DNA of 64,000 nucleotides from Phoenicimicrobium sp964438695 (GTDB taxonomy: Bacteria; Atribacterota; Phoenicimicrobiia; Phoenicimicrobiales; Phoenicimicrobiaceae). The DNA lies in contig CAYTKP010000002.1 in the NCBI GenBank assembly GCA_964438695.1, positions 1-64,000 on the forward strand. The letters run 5' to 3'. The notes under the pieces are model-generated. The model worked only from the letters and a program-made list of their open reading frames with translations. It was not told the origin of the DNA and ran no database searches. Both the position numbers and the translations under genes were made by a program. This document shows positions 23,850 to 33,109 of this stretch, one piece after another (within the stretch, counting starts at the first letter, position 1; each line of letters opens with the position of its first letter).

Positions 23850-25103
23850 ATGATGAATAATAGAGTAGTAATCACTGGTTTAGGAATGGTTACTCCAATA
23901 GGTATCGGTAAAAAAAATTTTTGGGAATCATTAATTAACGGAAATTGTGGAATTGATAAAATTAGTTATTTCGATACGACAGAATATCCTACTAAAATAG
24001 CAGCAGAAGTTAAAAATTTTGATTTTACCAATTACCTTTTGCCTAAAGAGGCGAATAGAATGGATAAGAGTACTCAATTTGCAATAATTGCTACTATGTT
24101 AGCTCTGGAAGATTCTAAACTAATTATTTCTGAAGGAGATTCTTATTCAGTAGGTGTTATTATCGGGTCAGGTATAGGTGGAATAAGTACTTTTGAAAAA
24201 CAACATAAAATATTACTGGAAAAGGGACCAAGAAGGATAAGTCCATTTTTCGTACCGATGATGATTTCCAATATCTCTGCAGGCGAAATCGCTATAAAAA
24301 TTGGTGCAAAGGGTCCTAATGGAATAATTACTACTGCTTGTGCATCATCCACTCATGCTATTGGTTTAGCTTTCAAACTTTTGCGACAAGGAGATGCCCA
24401 GGTAATTATTAGCGGTGGCACAGAAGCTGCTATCAGTCCAATGGCATTAGCTGGATTTTGCAGTATGAGAGCCCTGTCGACTCAAAACAAAAATCCAAGA
24501 AGTGCTTCCCGACCATTTGATAAAGAACGAGATGGATTTGTTATGGGAGAAGGTGCAGGAATTTTAATTTTAGAAACTTTAGAACATGCAAAAAAAAGAA
24601 AGGCGAATATATATGCCGAAATATTAGGTTTTGGGATGACTGCTGATGCCTACCATGTTACTGCTCCTGCCCCTGATGGTGAAGGAGCCTTCCGGGCTAT
24701 GAAGATTGCTTTAGAGGATGCTAAAATCGAACCTGCACAAGTTGATTATATTAATGCCCATGGTACTTCCACACCGCTAAATGATAAATTTGAAACTTTA
24801 TCAATCAAAAAAACATTCGGTGAGCATGCTTATAATTTAAAAGTTAGCTCTAATAAGTCAATGACTGGTCATTTGTTAGGCGCAAGTGGAGGGGTAGAGG
24901 CTATTGCTACTGCCCTTACTATAAAAGAAGACATCATACCTCCTACCATAAATTATAATTATCCTGACCCTGATTGTGATCTTGATTATGTGCCTAATAA
25001 AGCCGAAAGGAAATTGGTAAAATACGCTCTATCAAATTCATTTGGTTTTGGTGGGCATAATGGGGTTCTTGTTTTGGGTAAATACAATGAAAATATGTTA
25101 TAA
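23850..25103 (+). CDS. fabF: 3-oxoacyl-ACP synthase II
   Basis: The elongating condensing enzyme of type II fatty-acid synthesis. The 417 residues have Cys164 (TACASSTHAIG), His304 (NAHGTSTPLND) and His341 (MTGHLLGASGG). It is separated from acpP by a terminator and an LR element, so it may be transcribed separately. Two ATG codons are adjacent (23850, 23853), with GAAAGGTG upstream. fabZ, fabI/K and acc genes are not in the window. Confidence 0.97.
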   Translation: MMNNRVVITGLGMVTPIGIGKKNFWESLINGNCGIDKISYFDTTEYPTKIAAEVKNFDFTNYLLPKEANRMDKSTQFAIIATMLALEDSKLIISEGDSYSVGVIIGSGIGGISTFEKQHKILLEKGPRRISPFFVPMMISNISAGEIAIKIGAKGPNGIITTACASSTHAIGLAFKLLRQGDAQVIISGGTEAAISPMALAGFCSMRALSTQNKNPRSASRPFDKERDGFVMGEGAGILILETLEHAKKRKANIYAEILGFGMTADAYHVTAPAPDGEGAFRAMKIALEDAKIEPAQVDYINAHGTSTPLNDKFETLSIKKTFGEHAYNLKVSSNKSMTGHLLGASGGVEAIATALTIKEDIIPPTINYNYPDPDCDLDYVPNKAERKLVKYALSNSFGFGGHNGVLVLGKYNENML

Positions 25104-25128
25104 TAATTCGTTATTGGACGGATGATTA

Positions 25129-25157
25129 GTATTTCGTATCTCGTGAATCGTATCTCG
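25129..25157 (+). repeat. Dispersed repeat containing GTATTTCGTATCTCGTG, copy 2
   Basis: Exact 17-nt match (25129-25145) to 9764-9780, then AATCGTATCTCGC. It sits in the 295-bp spacer between fabF and rnc, which otherwise shows only AT-rich phrases such as TTTGTAATTTGTGC and an inverted repeat at 25329. Confidence 0.7.
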
Positions 25158-25328
25158 CTAAGAAAATAAAGGTTAATATAGAATAGTTTTGAGTATTACG
25201 CTAGCATTAGATTAAGGAGCTAAAACTAAAAGAGAAAATTTAAACTTAGTGGATAAAACTAATAGAATAATGCATATTTATATTTTAAATTTTGAGCCAT
25301 GAATTTGTAATTTGTGCTTTACATTGTA

Positions 25329-25352
25329 ATTGTACATTAAGCGCTGTACAAT
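25329..25352 (+). promoter_or_regulatory. Inverted repeat upstream of rnc
   Basis: ATTGTACA (25329-25336) and TGTACAAT (25345-25352) form a perfect 8-bp inverted repeat with an 8-nt loop, 46 nt before the rnc start. It could be an operator or an mRNA hairpin. RNase III genes elsewhere are autoregulated by cleavage of a leader hairpin, but an 8-bp stem is short for that. Confidence 0.35.
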
Positions 25353-25398
25353 ATATGTTAATATTATAAATAATGAATACTTAAGGAAATATAATAAA

Positions 25399-26106
25399 TT
25401 GAAAAAAGAAGAATATGCTTTAAAAAATATAGAAAGAAAATTAAATTATAATTTTAAAAGAATAGATCTTCTAAGGGAAGCCCTAACTCATTCTTCTTAT
25501 AATAATAGAAGTGATAAAAATGGAGTAGACAATTTCCAAAGATTGGAATTTTTAGGAGATTCTGTACTGGAGTTAATTGTAAGTGAATATATATATTACC
25601 AATTAATTTCTTTTTCAGAAGGTGAATTGACCAAAATTAAATCGATTATAGTAAGTAAAAGTACACTTGCAAAATGGGCAAATCAGATTTCTTTGGGAAA
25701 ATTTATTATTTTAGGAAAAGGAGAAGATTTAACTGGGGGAAGAGGTAAATTGTCTGTTCTTTCAGATTGTTTTGAGGCTCTATTAGGAGCAATATACTTA
25801 GACGCTGGTCTCAAAAAGACCAGTAAAATTATCATACCATTTATAAAGGATGAAATAAAACTAATTACCCAACCTAATTACGTGGAAGATTATAAGACTT
25901 TATTACAGGAAATCTCTCAAAAAAAGATGAAATGTCTGCCTAAATATAATTTAATTAAAGAAAAAGGACCTGACCACAAAAAGATTTTTTGTATTGAAGT
26001 AAGATTAAATAAAGTCTCATATGGTACAGGCTTTGGTGATAGCAAAAAAGAGGCAGAACAAGATGCTGCCCACAATGCACTAAAAAAATTGAAAATAATA
26101 GAATGA
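25399..26106 (+). CDS. rnc: Ribonuclease III
   Basis: Cleaves double-stranded RNA in rRNA and mRNA processing. The 235 residues comprise an RNase III domain with NFQRLEFLGDSVLELIVSEY (signature; catalytic Glu/Asp) and a C-terminal dsRBD with GDSKKEAEQDAAHNAL. The TTG at 25399 is taken as start since AAGGAAA is 9 nt upstream; an upstream in-frame TTG at 25330 lies inside an inverted repeat and would add 23 unconserved residues. rnc-smc-ftsY is a widely conserved order. Confidence 0.96.
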   Translation: MKKEEYALKNIERKLNYNFKRIDLLREALTHSSYNNRSDKNGVDNFQRLEFLGDSVLELIVSEYIYYQLISFSEGELTKIKSIIVSKSTLAKWANQISLGKFIILGKGEDLTGGRGKLSVLSDCFEALLGAIYLDAGLKKTSKIIIPFIKDEIKLITQPNYVEDYKTLLQEISQKKMKCLPKYNLIKEKGPDHKKIFCIEVRLNKVSYGTGFGDSKKEAEQDAAHNALKKLKIIE

Positions 26107-26113
26107 GGTAAAG

Positions 26114-29100
26114 ATGTTTCTCAAAGAACTGGAAATTTATGGATTTAAGTCATTTGCGAAAAAAACTAAAATATCATTTAACCCTGGTATAACTGCCATA
26201 GTTGGCCCCAATGGATGCGGAAAAAGTAACATTATTGATGCAGTTAGATGGGTATTGGGGGAGCAAAACATCAGATCTATAAGAGGGACCCAATTGACAG
26301 ATGTTATTTTTTCCGGAAATCATCTGGAAAGACCTTTAAATATGGCAGAAGTATCTATTACTTTAAATAATTCGGATAAAATTCTTTCTCTTGACTGGGA
26401 AGAGATAAGTATTAAAAGAAGAATATATCGTTCTGGAGAAACCGAGAATTTCATAAATGGTATTCCTTGTAAATTGCGAGATATACAAAAATTATTTATG
26501 AATACAGGTCTAGGGAAGAATACTTACTCTATAATTGCTCAAGGTGAAGTAGATCTAATTTTAAGTGCGAAACCATCTGACCGTCGTTATTTATTTGAAG
26601 AGGCAGCTTCTATTACCAAATATAAATACGAAAAGCAGAAGGTTTTAAAGAATATTGTGGAAATAGATAATAATATAGATAGAATTTTTAGTATAATTTC
26701 TGAAATAAAAAAACAATTGGATATTTTTGAAGATGAAGCAAAAAATTTAAAAAAATACAAATCATATCAACAAAAAATTAGAGATTTGGAACTCTATTTA
26801 ATTTATCAAAAATATAATTTGTATGAGACCAACTTGTCAAAAGTTAAAGAAAAATTGGAGATGCTAAAGAAAAACAGAGAGAAAATATCTACGAGCATTA
26901 AAAAACAAGAATCAAAGATAAATACTTTAAAAGAAGAACTAATTGATTTAAATAAAGAAAAAGAAACGTATATCTGTGAAAATTATGAACTGGATAATAA
27001 AAAAAACACCATCCAGAATGAATTTAATTTAATTTGTCAAAAAAGGAATGATCTTGAGAGAAGATTAACCTCTTTAAGAGAAGATAGTGAAAATTTAAAC
27101 CGAAAGATATCTCTTTTAAATGAAAATAAGAGAGAATTAGGTTTAAATATATCAAAAATTAATAAAAAATTAGATGAGTCAAATAAAAAATTAAATAATT
27201 TAAAAATAGAATTTAATAAAAGAAAAAAATTCATTAGTTTAATTTTATCTGCCCAAGATAACTTTAAAAAAATATCAAAAAGCTTTTACGAGAAGGAATT
27301 ATTTTTAAGAGAGAGGGAGATAAAATATAACACTACTATAAATATTTTAAATTCAAATTTAGATAAAATTAGGAAAAATAAAAAGATTTTAGAAGAAAAA
27401 ATAAAAGTTATGACTGAAAAAGAAAATGAATATCGAAAAGCTCTAAAACAAAATAAAGAAAAAATAAAAAAAAATAATATTAAAAAAATTCAGGAGAGAA
27501 TAAAAGAAGTTGAAGACATATTAAATAAATTACAATTATCTTTAGAAAGGGATAAACAAAATATTAAAATAAAAGAAGAAAAAAGAGATATTTTACTTAA
27601 ATCAATTAAAAACAATTTAGGTATGATAAAGGAACAAGAAGAACTATTTATTTCAAAATATTACCAAATACATCCAAATGGAATTTGTACCAAATTAATA
27701 CGGTTAATTGACTATATTCCTTTAGAATATGAAAAAGTTATAGAAATTTCCCTGATGGAAAGTTTAAAATCCTTTGTCGTTGATGATATTCAATCCACCT
27801 TTGATATTATTAATTCTTTATTTAAGGATAAAATAGATGAAATGAAAATAATACCTCTTAAGCTGATAAGAAATACCAGGGTTATTCCCTCAGAAAAAAA
27901 TCTGAAAATTAATGGTGAAGGCATTTGTGGTTTTGCAAATCAATTAGTTACCTGTAAAGAAGGATATGAAAAATTATTCAAGGCATTGTTAGGAAATATT
28001 GTAATTGTTGAAAATAAAGAAACTGCACTAAATTTGTATGGTAAATATTTGGGAATATATAGAATCGTTTCTTTAGATGGTTTAATTGTAGATTTAGATG
28101 GAACTATTAAATTAACCATAAGCTCAAAAGACAAAGAAGAAAGTATATTTTATATTGAAAGGGAAATTGATAAGTTAAATAAAGAAGTGGGGAAATTAAA
28201 AATACAAATTAGAGATAATGAGCTTTCCCTAAGTAAATACAATAATCTTTATTGTTCATTAATAGAAGATAATGAGAAATTAAAAGATATTTTACAAAAA
28301 AGCGAGAGAGAGACTAAAGAAAATCTAAACAATCTAAATAGGACAATTATCTCACTAAATGAATTAAAAAATACTTTAAATAATCTTACTCGAGAAGAAG
28401 AAAATACTATTAAAGAAAGAGAATCTATTTCCCAAAAACATTGCATATTTAACAAAGTAAATAATAACATTTATAAATATAGTACAAATATCAATAATAA
28501 TATTAAAGTCATTGATAATATCATCAATAAAAAAAAATTCCTTATTAATAGTATTAAAAATAATATTAATTCAATTGACAACTATATTTTAGTTAATAAA
28601 CAAAAAGAGATTAATCTTCAAGATAAAGATAAAAATGCATCATTCTATATAAATGAATATTTTTCTGATTTAAATTCTAAAAAGAGTACTATAAAGGAAT
28701 ATGAAAAAGAAATTGATAAACTAAATAAAACTTGCAAAGAATATAAAATTCAATTAAGAGAATTAAATAAAAGGAAAAGTTCATTTATAAAACAGGAAGA
28801 AAAATTAGAAAAGGTTGTTCAGAAAAAAACTAATTTGTTAGAAAATATGATAAAAAATAAAGATAAGCAGTTACTATTATTTGAGCAAAATAAGAATGAA
28901 GAACATAGGGAAGAAATATTAGAAGCACAATATCAAGAGAAATATGAAAATATTCGTAATTTAATTGTAGAAAGTTATAAAATATCTCCTGAAGATTTGA
29001 AGTTGTATAAAAATAAATCTTCTTCTCAAAGAGAAGCTAACCAAAAAATAGAAATTTTAAAAAATAATATTATAAAAATGGGACAGATAAATTTTGAAGC

Positions 29101-29677
29101 AGAAAACAGGTATAAAAATCAACTAATTCGGTATAATCTATTGTGGAAAAGATATAATGAAATATCTCAAGCAAAAAAGATATTAGATAGAATAAATAAA
29201 GAAATTGATCAAATCGCTACAGAAAGATTTATTGAAACATTTAATCAAATAAAAGTGTATTTTAAAGAGATATTTAAGGAATTATTCAATGGCGGTAAAG
29301 CAGATTTACATCTCAATCTTAAAGAAGGCATCCTAAAATCGGGGATAGATATAATTGCTCGCCCTGCTGGGAAAGAAACAAAGAGTGTTGAATTATTATC
29401 TTCTGGTGAAAGAGCCATAACTGCCGTAGCTCTTTTGTTAGCTCTGTGGAAGGTAAATCCCAGTCCATTTTGTTTTTTTGATGAAATTGATACGGCTTTA
29501 GATGAAATCAACACCGAAAGGCTTTCTTCTTTCTTCAAGAGAGGAGAATTGGGTAAATCTCAATTAATAATTATTACTCATCAAAAAACTACAATGGAGG
29601 CAGCAGATACTCTATATGGAGTAACTATGGAGAATTCGGGTATTTCAAAATTGGTTTCTGTTAAATTTAGCAAATAA
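26114..29677 (+). CDS. smc: Chromosome segregation ATPase SMC
   Basis: Compacts and resolves chromosomes together with ScpA and ScpB (7.6-8.9 kb). The 1187 residues have Walker A GPNGCGKSN (about 32-40), two long coiled coils very rich in Lys, Asn and Glu, a hinge at about 520-670, the ABC signature LLSSGERAITAVALL (about 1095) and Walker B CFFDEIDTALDE (about 1122). The ATG is 8 nt after the rnc stop, with GAGG upstream. Confidence 0.97.
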   Translation: MFLKELEIYGFKSFAKKTKISFNPGITAIVGPNGCGKSNIIDAVRWVLGEQNIRSIRGTQLTDVIFSGNHLERPLNMAEVSITLNNSDKILSLDWEEISIKRRIYRSGETENFINGIPCKLRDIQKLFMNTGLGKNTYSIIAQGEVDLILSAKPSDRRYLFEEAASITKYKYEKQKVLKNIVEIDNNIDRIFSIISEIKKQLDIFEDEAKNLKKYKSYQQKIRDLELYLIYQKYNLYETNLSKVKEKLEMLKKNREKISTSIKKQESKINTLKEELIDLNKEKETYICENYELDNKKNTIQNEFNLICQKRNDLERRLTSLREDSENLNRKISLLNENKRELGLNISKINKKLDESNKKLNNLKIEFNKRKKFISLILSAQDNFKKISKSFYEKELFLREREIKYNTTINILNSNLDKIRKNKKILEEKIKVMTEKENEYRKALKQNKEKIKKNNIKKIQERIKEVEDILNKLQLSLERDKQNIKIKEEKRDILLKSIKNNLGMIKEQEELFISKYYQIHPNGICTKLIRLIDYIPLEYEKVIEISLMESLKSFVVDDIQSTFDIINSLFKDKIDEMKIIPLKLIRNTRVIPSEKNLKINGEGICGFANQLVTCKEGYEKLFKALLGNIVIVENKETALNLYGKYLGIYRIVSLDGLIVDLDGTIKLTISSKDKEESIFYIEREIDKLNKEVGKLKIQIRDNELSLSKYNNLYCSLIEDNEKLKDILQKSERETKENLNNLNRTIISLNELKNTLNNLTREEENTIKERESISQKHCIFNKVNNNIYKYSTNINNNIKVIDNIINKKKFLINSIKNNINSIDNYILVNKQKEINLQDKDKNASFYINEYFSDLNSKKSTIKEYEKEIDKLNKTCKEYKIQLRELNKRKSSFIKQEEKLEKVVQKKTNLLENMIKNKDKQLLLFEQNKNEEHREEILEAQYQEKYENIRNLIVESYKISPEDLKLYKNKSSSQREANQKIEILKNNIIKMGQINFEAENRYKNQLIRYNLLWKRYNEISQAKKILDRINKEIDQIATERFIETFNQIKVYFKEIFKELFNGGKADLHLNLKEGILKSGIDIIARPAGKETKSVELLSSGERAITAVALLLALWKVNPSPFCFFDEIDTALDEINTERLSSFFKRGELGKSQLIIITHQKTTMEAADTLYGVTMENSGISKLVSVKFSK

Positions 29678-29697
29678 AAAGGAATGGGAAAATAGCT

Positions 29698-30618
29698 TTG
29701 AAGATTATTAATATTGTTTCTCAATTTAAAAATAGTTTAAATAAATCTAGAAAAGAATTAGCTAGCAAGCTTGAACTGTTATTCAGTAAATCAAACAATA
29801 AAAAAGATTTTATGGAAAAATTGGAAGAACTATTAATATTATCTGATGTAGGAGTGTTAGCAACTAATGAAATATTGAATGAGTTTAATCAAATAAATTT
29901 TCAAGAATATAGAAAAAATAATTTTACTTATTTTAAAGAAAAGTTGAAAAATATTTTAATAGGAATTTTAAACAGTAACACTGCAAAAATTAATATTAAC
30001 AAAGAGAAGTTGAATATTATCATGATAGTAGGAGTAAATGGTTCTGGTAAAACATCTATTGCCGGAAAAATTGCCTATTTATTAAAAAAAGAAAATAATA
30101 ACATTTTGATGGTTCCGGCGGATACATTCAGAGCGGCAGGCATTAACCAATTAAAAATTATGGCAGACCAAGTAGGGGTAGAAATGATAAATACAAAAGA
30201 AGGTGCTGATCCAGCTTCAGTAGTTTATGATGGTATTAACTCTGCCCAAGCAAAAAAGAAGAATGTGTTAATAATTGATACTGCAGGTCGTTTACATACA
30301 AAGATAAATCTCATGAATGAATTAGAAAAAATTAATAGAGTAATTAAGAATGAAGCAAAGGATTTTTCATTGGAAATATTGCAAGTAATAGATGCTACAA
30401 TAGGACAGAATGCAATTTCACAGGCCTTTGCTTTTAACAAATCACTAGGGATAACCGGTTTAGCCCTTACAAAAATGGATGGGACAGCTAAAGGTGGGAT
30501 AGTAATTGCTATTAAAAAAGAACTAAACATTCCAATTAAATTTATTAGTACGGGCGAAAACTTAGATAATTTATATTATTTTAGTGCAAACGAATTTGTG
30601 GAGGCTCTTCTTGTTTGA
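29698..30618 (+). CDS. ftsY: Signal recognition particle receptor FtsY
   Basis: An SRP receptor GTPase at the membrane. The 306 residues are the short form without the acidic N-terminal domain. After the N domain come GVNGSGKTS (G1, about 113-121), DTFRAAGINQL, DTAGRLH (G3) and TKMDGTAKGG (G4/insertion). The start is TTG. The stop TGA (30616-30618) overlaps the -35 box of the ffh promoter. Confidence 0.96.
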   Translation: MKIINIVSQFKNSLNKSRKELASKLELLFSKSNNKKDFMEKLEELLILSDVGVLATNEILNEFNQINFQEYRKNNFTYFKEKLKNILIGILNSNTAKININKEKLNIIMIVGVNGSGKTSIAGKIAYLLKKENNNILMVPADTFRAAGINQLKIMADQVGVEMINTKEGADPASVVYDGINSAQAKKKNVLIIDTAGRLHTKINLMNELEKINRVIKNEAKDFSLEILQVIDATIGQNAISQAFAFNKSLGITGLALTKMDGTAKGGIVIAIKKELNIPIKFISTGENLDNLYYFSANEFVEALLV

Positions 30619-30643
30619 CACTAAACATTATTTTCTATATACT
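30615..30643 (+). promoter_or_regulatory. Promoter of ffh
   Basis: TTGACA (30615-30620), 17-nt spacer, TATACT (30638-30643): an almost perfect sigma-70 promoter, overlapping the end of ftsY. The predicted start near 30650 puts the LR hairpin at about +20. Confidence 0.75.
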
Positions 30644-30667
30644 TATGAGGGTATTTTTAAGAGATAG

Positions 30668-30702
30668 TGATTGACAGGAGGGATTTATTCTCCTGACAAT
30701 TA
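30668..30702 (+). repeat. LR repeat, minimal copy (terminal hairpin only)
   Basis: ATTGACAGGAG (30670-30680) and CTCCTGACAAT (30690-30700) form an 11-bp stem with a single mismatch around GGATTTATT. It looks like an internal deletion that fuses the M3 end (TTGTCAG) to the M5 hairpin. It lies in the ffh leader, about 48 nt before the start codon. Confidence 0.7.
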
Positions 30703-30750
30703 TGATAGTATAAGAAATAATATATGACTTAAAATAAGAGGATCTTTTTT

Positions 30751-32073
30751 GTGTTTGCTAATTTAACTAATAAGTTTCAAACAATATTTAGAAAGATAAA
30801 AAATCGGGGTAAATTAAGTGAAGATGACATCAAAAATTGCCTTCATGAGATTCGAATTGCTCTTTTAGAGGCTGATGTAAATTATAAAGTGGTCAAAGAA
30901 TTTATTAATGATCTATACATACAAATTCAGAAAGAAAAAGTTTCAGAAAGCTTAACCCCGGCTCAACAAATTATAAAGATCGTAAATAAAGAAATTACTA
31001 AAGTATTGGGTTCAAAACAAAATAATATCATAATAAATTCAAAAGCTACTACCATAATATTATTAGCAGGTTTACAAGGAACTGGCAAAACTACGACAGC
31101 AGTAAAATTAGGCCACTATCTTAGAGAGAAAGGACATAAGCCACTTTTAGTGGCAACTGATATACAAAGACCAGCAGCAATTGAACAGTTAAAAATATTA
31201 GGGGTAAAATCAAACTTACCTGTGTTTTCAATGGGGAAAAACGAAAGTGCTATTAATATTATCAAAGGAGCAATAAAATATTCTAAAAAAAATGATATCG
31301 ATGTATTAATAATAGACACAGCAGGAAGATTACATATCGATGATAAATTAATGAATGAATTACAAGAAATTGAAAAAGATATTTCTCCTCAGGAAAAATT
31401 ATTAATTGTAGACGCAATGGCGGGGCAGGATGCCTTAAATGCAGCAAAAATATTTTGTGATAGAATAAATATAAGTGGAGTTATTCTAACAAAATTAGAC
31501 GGTGATTCTCGTGGTGGAGTTGCCTTATCATTAAGAAAAGCTTTAGGGGTTCCTATAAAATTTATAGGCATAGGTGAGAAGATTGATAATTTACAAGCTT
31601 TTCATCCTGAACGAATGGCGTCTCGGATATTAGGGATGGGTGATATATTAACCTTAATAGAAAAAACCGAATCTGCTTATAATAAAAAAGAATTAAAAAA
31701 ATTAGATAAAAAAATAAGGAGTAATGATTTTGATTTAAGTGATTTCTATTTTCAACTAAAAAAAATGAAAAATATTGGTTCAATGGAACAGATTGTAGAT
31801 ATGATTCCTGGTTTTAATAATATAAAAAATAGATTACAATTTAGTAATTTAGCGAATGAAGAGAATGAGCTAAAAAAATACGAAGCAATAATAAGTTCAA
31901 TGACAATTGAAGAAAGAAAAAACCCCTATATAATAAATGGAAGTAGACGAAAAAGAATTGCGCGAGGGAGTGGAACACAAATTAATGAAATAAATAGACT
32001 CTTAAAACAGTTTTTTAAATTAAAAGAAATATTAAAAAAGGGTCCAACTCTAAAAAATATACCTTTTAATTAA
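30751..32073 (+). CDS. ffh: Signal recognition particle protein Ffh
   Basis: Binds signal peptides and 4.5S/6S RNA and pairs with FtsY. The 440 residues consist of the N domain, a G domain with GLQGTGKTTTAVKLG (about 107-121), DTAGRLHID, TKLDGDSRGG, and the C-terminal M domain (SMEQIVDMIPGF, RIARGSGTQINEINRLLKQF) that binds RNA. The start is GTG with AGAGGATC upstream. The SRP RNA gene is not seen nearby. Confidence 0.97.
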   Translation: MFANLTNKFQTIFRKIKNRGKLSEDDIKNCLHEIRIALLEADVNYKVVKEFINDLYIQIQKEKVSESLTPAQQIIKIVNKEITKVLGSKQNNIIINSKATTIILLAGLQGTGKTTTAVKLGHYLREKGHKPLLVATDIQRPAAIEQLKILGVKSNLPVFSMGKNESAINIIKGAIKYSKKNDIDVLIIDTAGRLHIDDKLMNELQEIEKDISPQEKLLIVDAMAGQDALNAAKIFCDRINISGVILTKLDGDSRGGVALSLRKALGVPIKFIGIGEKIDNLQAFHPERMASRILGMGDILTLIEKTESAYNKKELKKLDKKIRSNDFDLSDFYFQLKKMKNIGSMEQIVDMIPGFNNIKNRLQFSNLANEENELKKYEAIISSMTIEERKNPYIINGSRRKRIARGSGTQINEINRLLKQFFKLKEILKKGPTLKNIPFN

Positions 32074-32185
32074 TTAGTTGTTAGTGAATTTTGTTCTCTT
32101 AAAAATAGCGAAGTTCTTATTATACTATAAAGAAATAAAAAATATAAAATACAATAGTAAAAAAATGGAGTAAGAGTACATATTG

Positions 32186-32347
32186 TAGAGAACCGGAATT
32201 TCAAAAATCCAATACTCTGGAATAACTTTTTTGAACAAAGAATAGATTCTAACGAGTTATTATAATCAGAAATGGCATCGAATAAAACGAAAAGAAACGA
32301 CAAAGGACATAGAGTGATTTCGGGGAAGTTAACTCCTCTAATAATTT
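32186..32347 (+). repeat. LR repeat before rpsP
   Basis: M1 is diverged (TAGAGAACCGGAATTTC with CCAATACTCTGG). M3 is AAAGAATAGATTCTAACGAG. M4 is ATCAGAAATGGCATCGAATA, then AAACGAAAAGAAACGACAAA. M5 is GGGGAAGTTAACTCCTC. There is no M2 hairpin. It ends 58 nt before rpsP and fills most of the 332-bp ffh-rpsP spacer. Confidence 0.85.
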
Positions 32348-32405
32348 TACCTTTATAAAAACATAAAAAATTTAAATGTAAATAATAGAATGGAGGAACA
32401 AATGA

Positions 32406-32657
32406 ATGTCAGTAAAAATTAAACTTAGAAGAGAAGGAGGAAAGAAGAAACCTTTCTATAAAGTTGTAGTAATTGATTCCAGAAAACCTGCAAAAAGTAG
32501 ATATATTGAAAAATTAGGATATTATCAACCGCTTGCAGAACCCTATGTTTTTGATATTGATAAGGAATCAAGCTTAAAATGGGTTGAAAAAGGTGCTAAA
32601 CTTTCCAAAACAGTTAAAGACTTATTTAAAAAAGCTGGAATATTAAAAAATAAATAA
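32406..32657 (+). CDS. rpsP: Ribosomal protein bS16
   Basis: A small-subunit protein of 83 residues: SVKIKLRREGGKKKPFYKVV and IEKLGYYQPL are the family pattern. GGAGGAAC lies 7-13 nt upstream. An ATG 4 nt earlier (32402) opens only a six-codon frame (MNVSKN) that overlaps the real start, so it is either irrelevant or a tiny upstream ORF. rpsP-khpA-rimM-trmD-rplS is a classic conserved operon. Confidence 0.97.
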   Translation: MSVKIKLRREGGKKKPFYKVVVIDSRKPAKSRYIEKLGYYQPLAEPYVFDIDKESSLKWVEKGAKLSKTVKDLFKKAGILKNK

Positions 32658-32679
32658 AATAAATTGTAAGGAGATGTTT

Positions 32680-32910
32680 TTGAAGGAGCTTATTGAATTA
32701 ATAGTAAAAGGAATAGTAGACAAGCCTGATGAGGTGGAAATAAACCAAATTATTGGAGAGAAAACCTTGGTATTTGAAATAAAAGCTAACCCCCAAGATG
32801 TAGGCAAGATAATTGGTAAACAAGGCAGGAACGTAAAGTCAATAAGAACCATTGCTAATGCTGCTGCTCAAAATAGTAATAAACGAGTGATTATCGAAAT
32901 AATTGATTAA
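32680..32910 (+). CDS. khpA: RNA-binding KH domain protein KhpA
   Basis: A 76-residue single KH domain protein that binds RNA, often with KhpB. The GxxG loop lies in GKIIGKQGRNVKSIRTIANA. TTG at 32680 is preferred to ATG at 32674, because the Shine-Dalgarno AAGGAG (32668-32673) abuts the ATG but has ideal 6-nt spacing to the TTG. It occupies the usual place between rpsP and rimM. Confidence 0.94.
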   Translation: MKELIELIVKGIVDKPDEVEINQIIGEKTLVFEIKANPQDVGKIIGKQGRNVKSIRTIANAAAQNSNKRVIIEIID

Positions 32911-32911
32911 G

Positions 32912-33087
32912 TTTATTTTAGAACATCGGATTTTATGAAATTCCGATGGTCCAAAATAAACTCTTTTTTAGATAAGGAATGGATTCTAACAAGCTTGCCA
33001 GAATAGGAATGGTATTGCGTAAAATGAAAGGAAATAATAAAAGGCATGGAGAGGCGTTCCAGAAGAGTTTATCCCCCTGACAATTTT
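32912..33087 (+). repeat. LR repeat before rimM
   Basis: M1 is a long hairpin: TTTATTTTAGAACATCGGA (32912-32930) pairs at 17 of 19 positions with 32942-32960. M3 is AAGGAATGGATTCTAACAAG. M4 is AATAGGAATGGTATTGCGTA, then AATAAAAGGCATGGAGAGG. M5 is CAGAAGAGTTTATCCCCCTG followed by ACAATTTTG. There is no M2. It ends 22 nt before the rimM start, between two genes usually co-transcribed. Confidence 0.9.
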
Positions 33088-33109
33088 GCGAGCTTAATGG
33101 AGGACTTTA

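Noticed and set aside
32402..32422. Six-codon frame MNVSKN starting 4 nt before rpsP
   Set aside because: Probably a by-product of ATGAATG; too short to support as a leader peptide without evidence from relatives.
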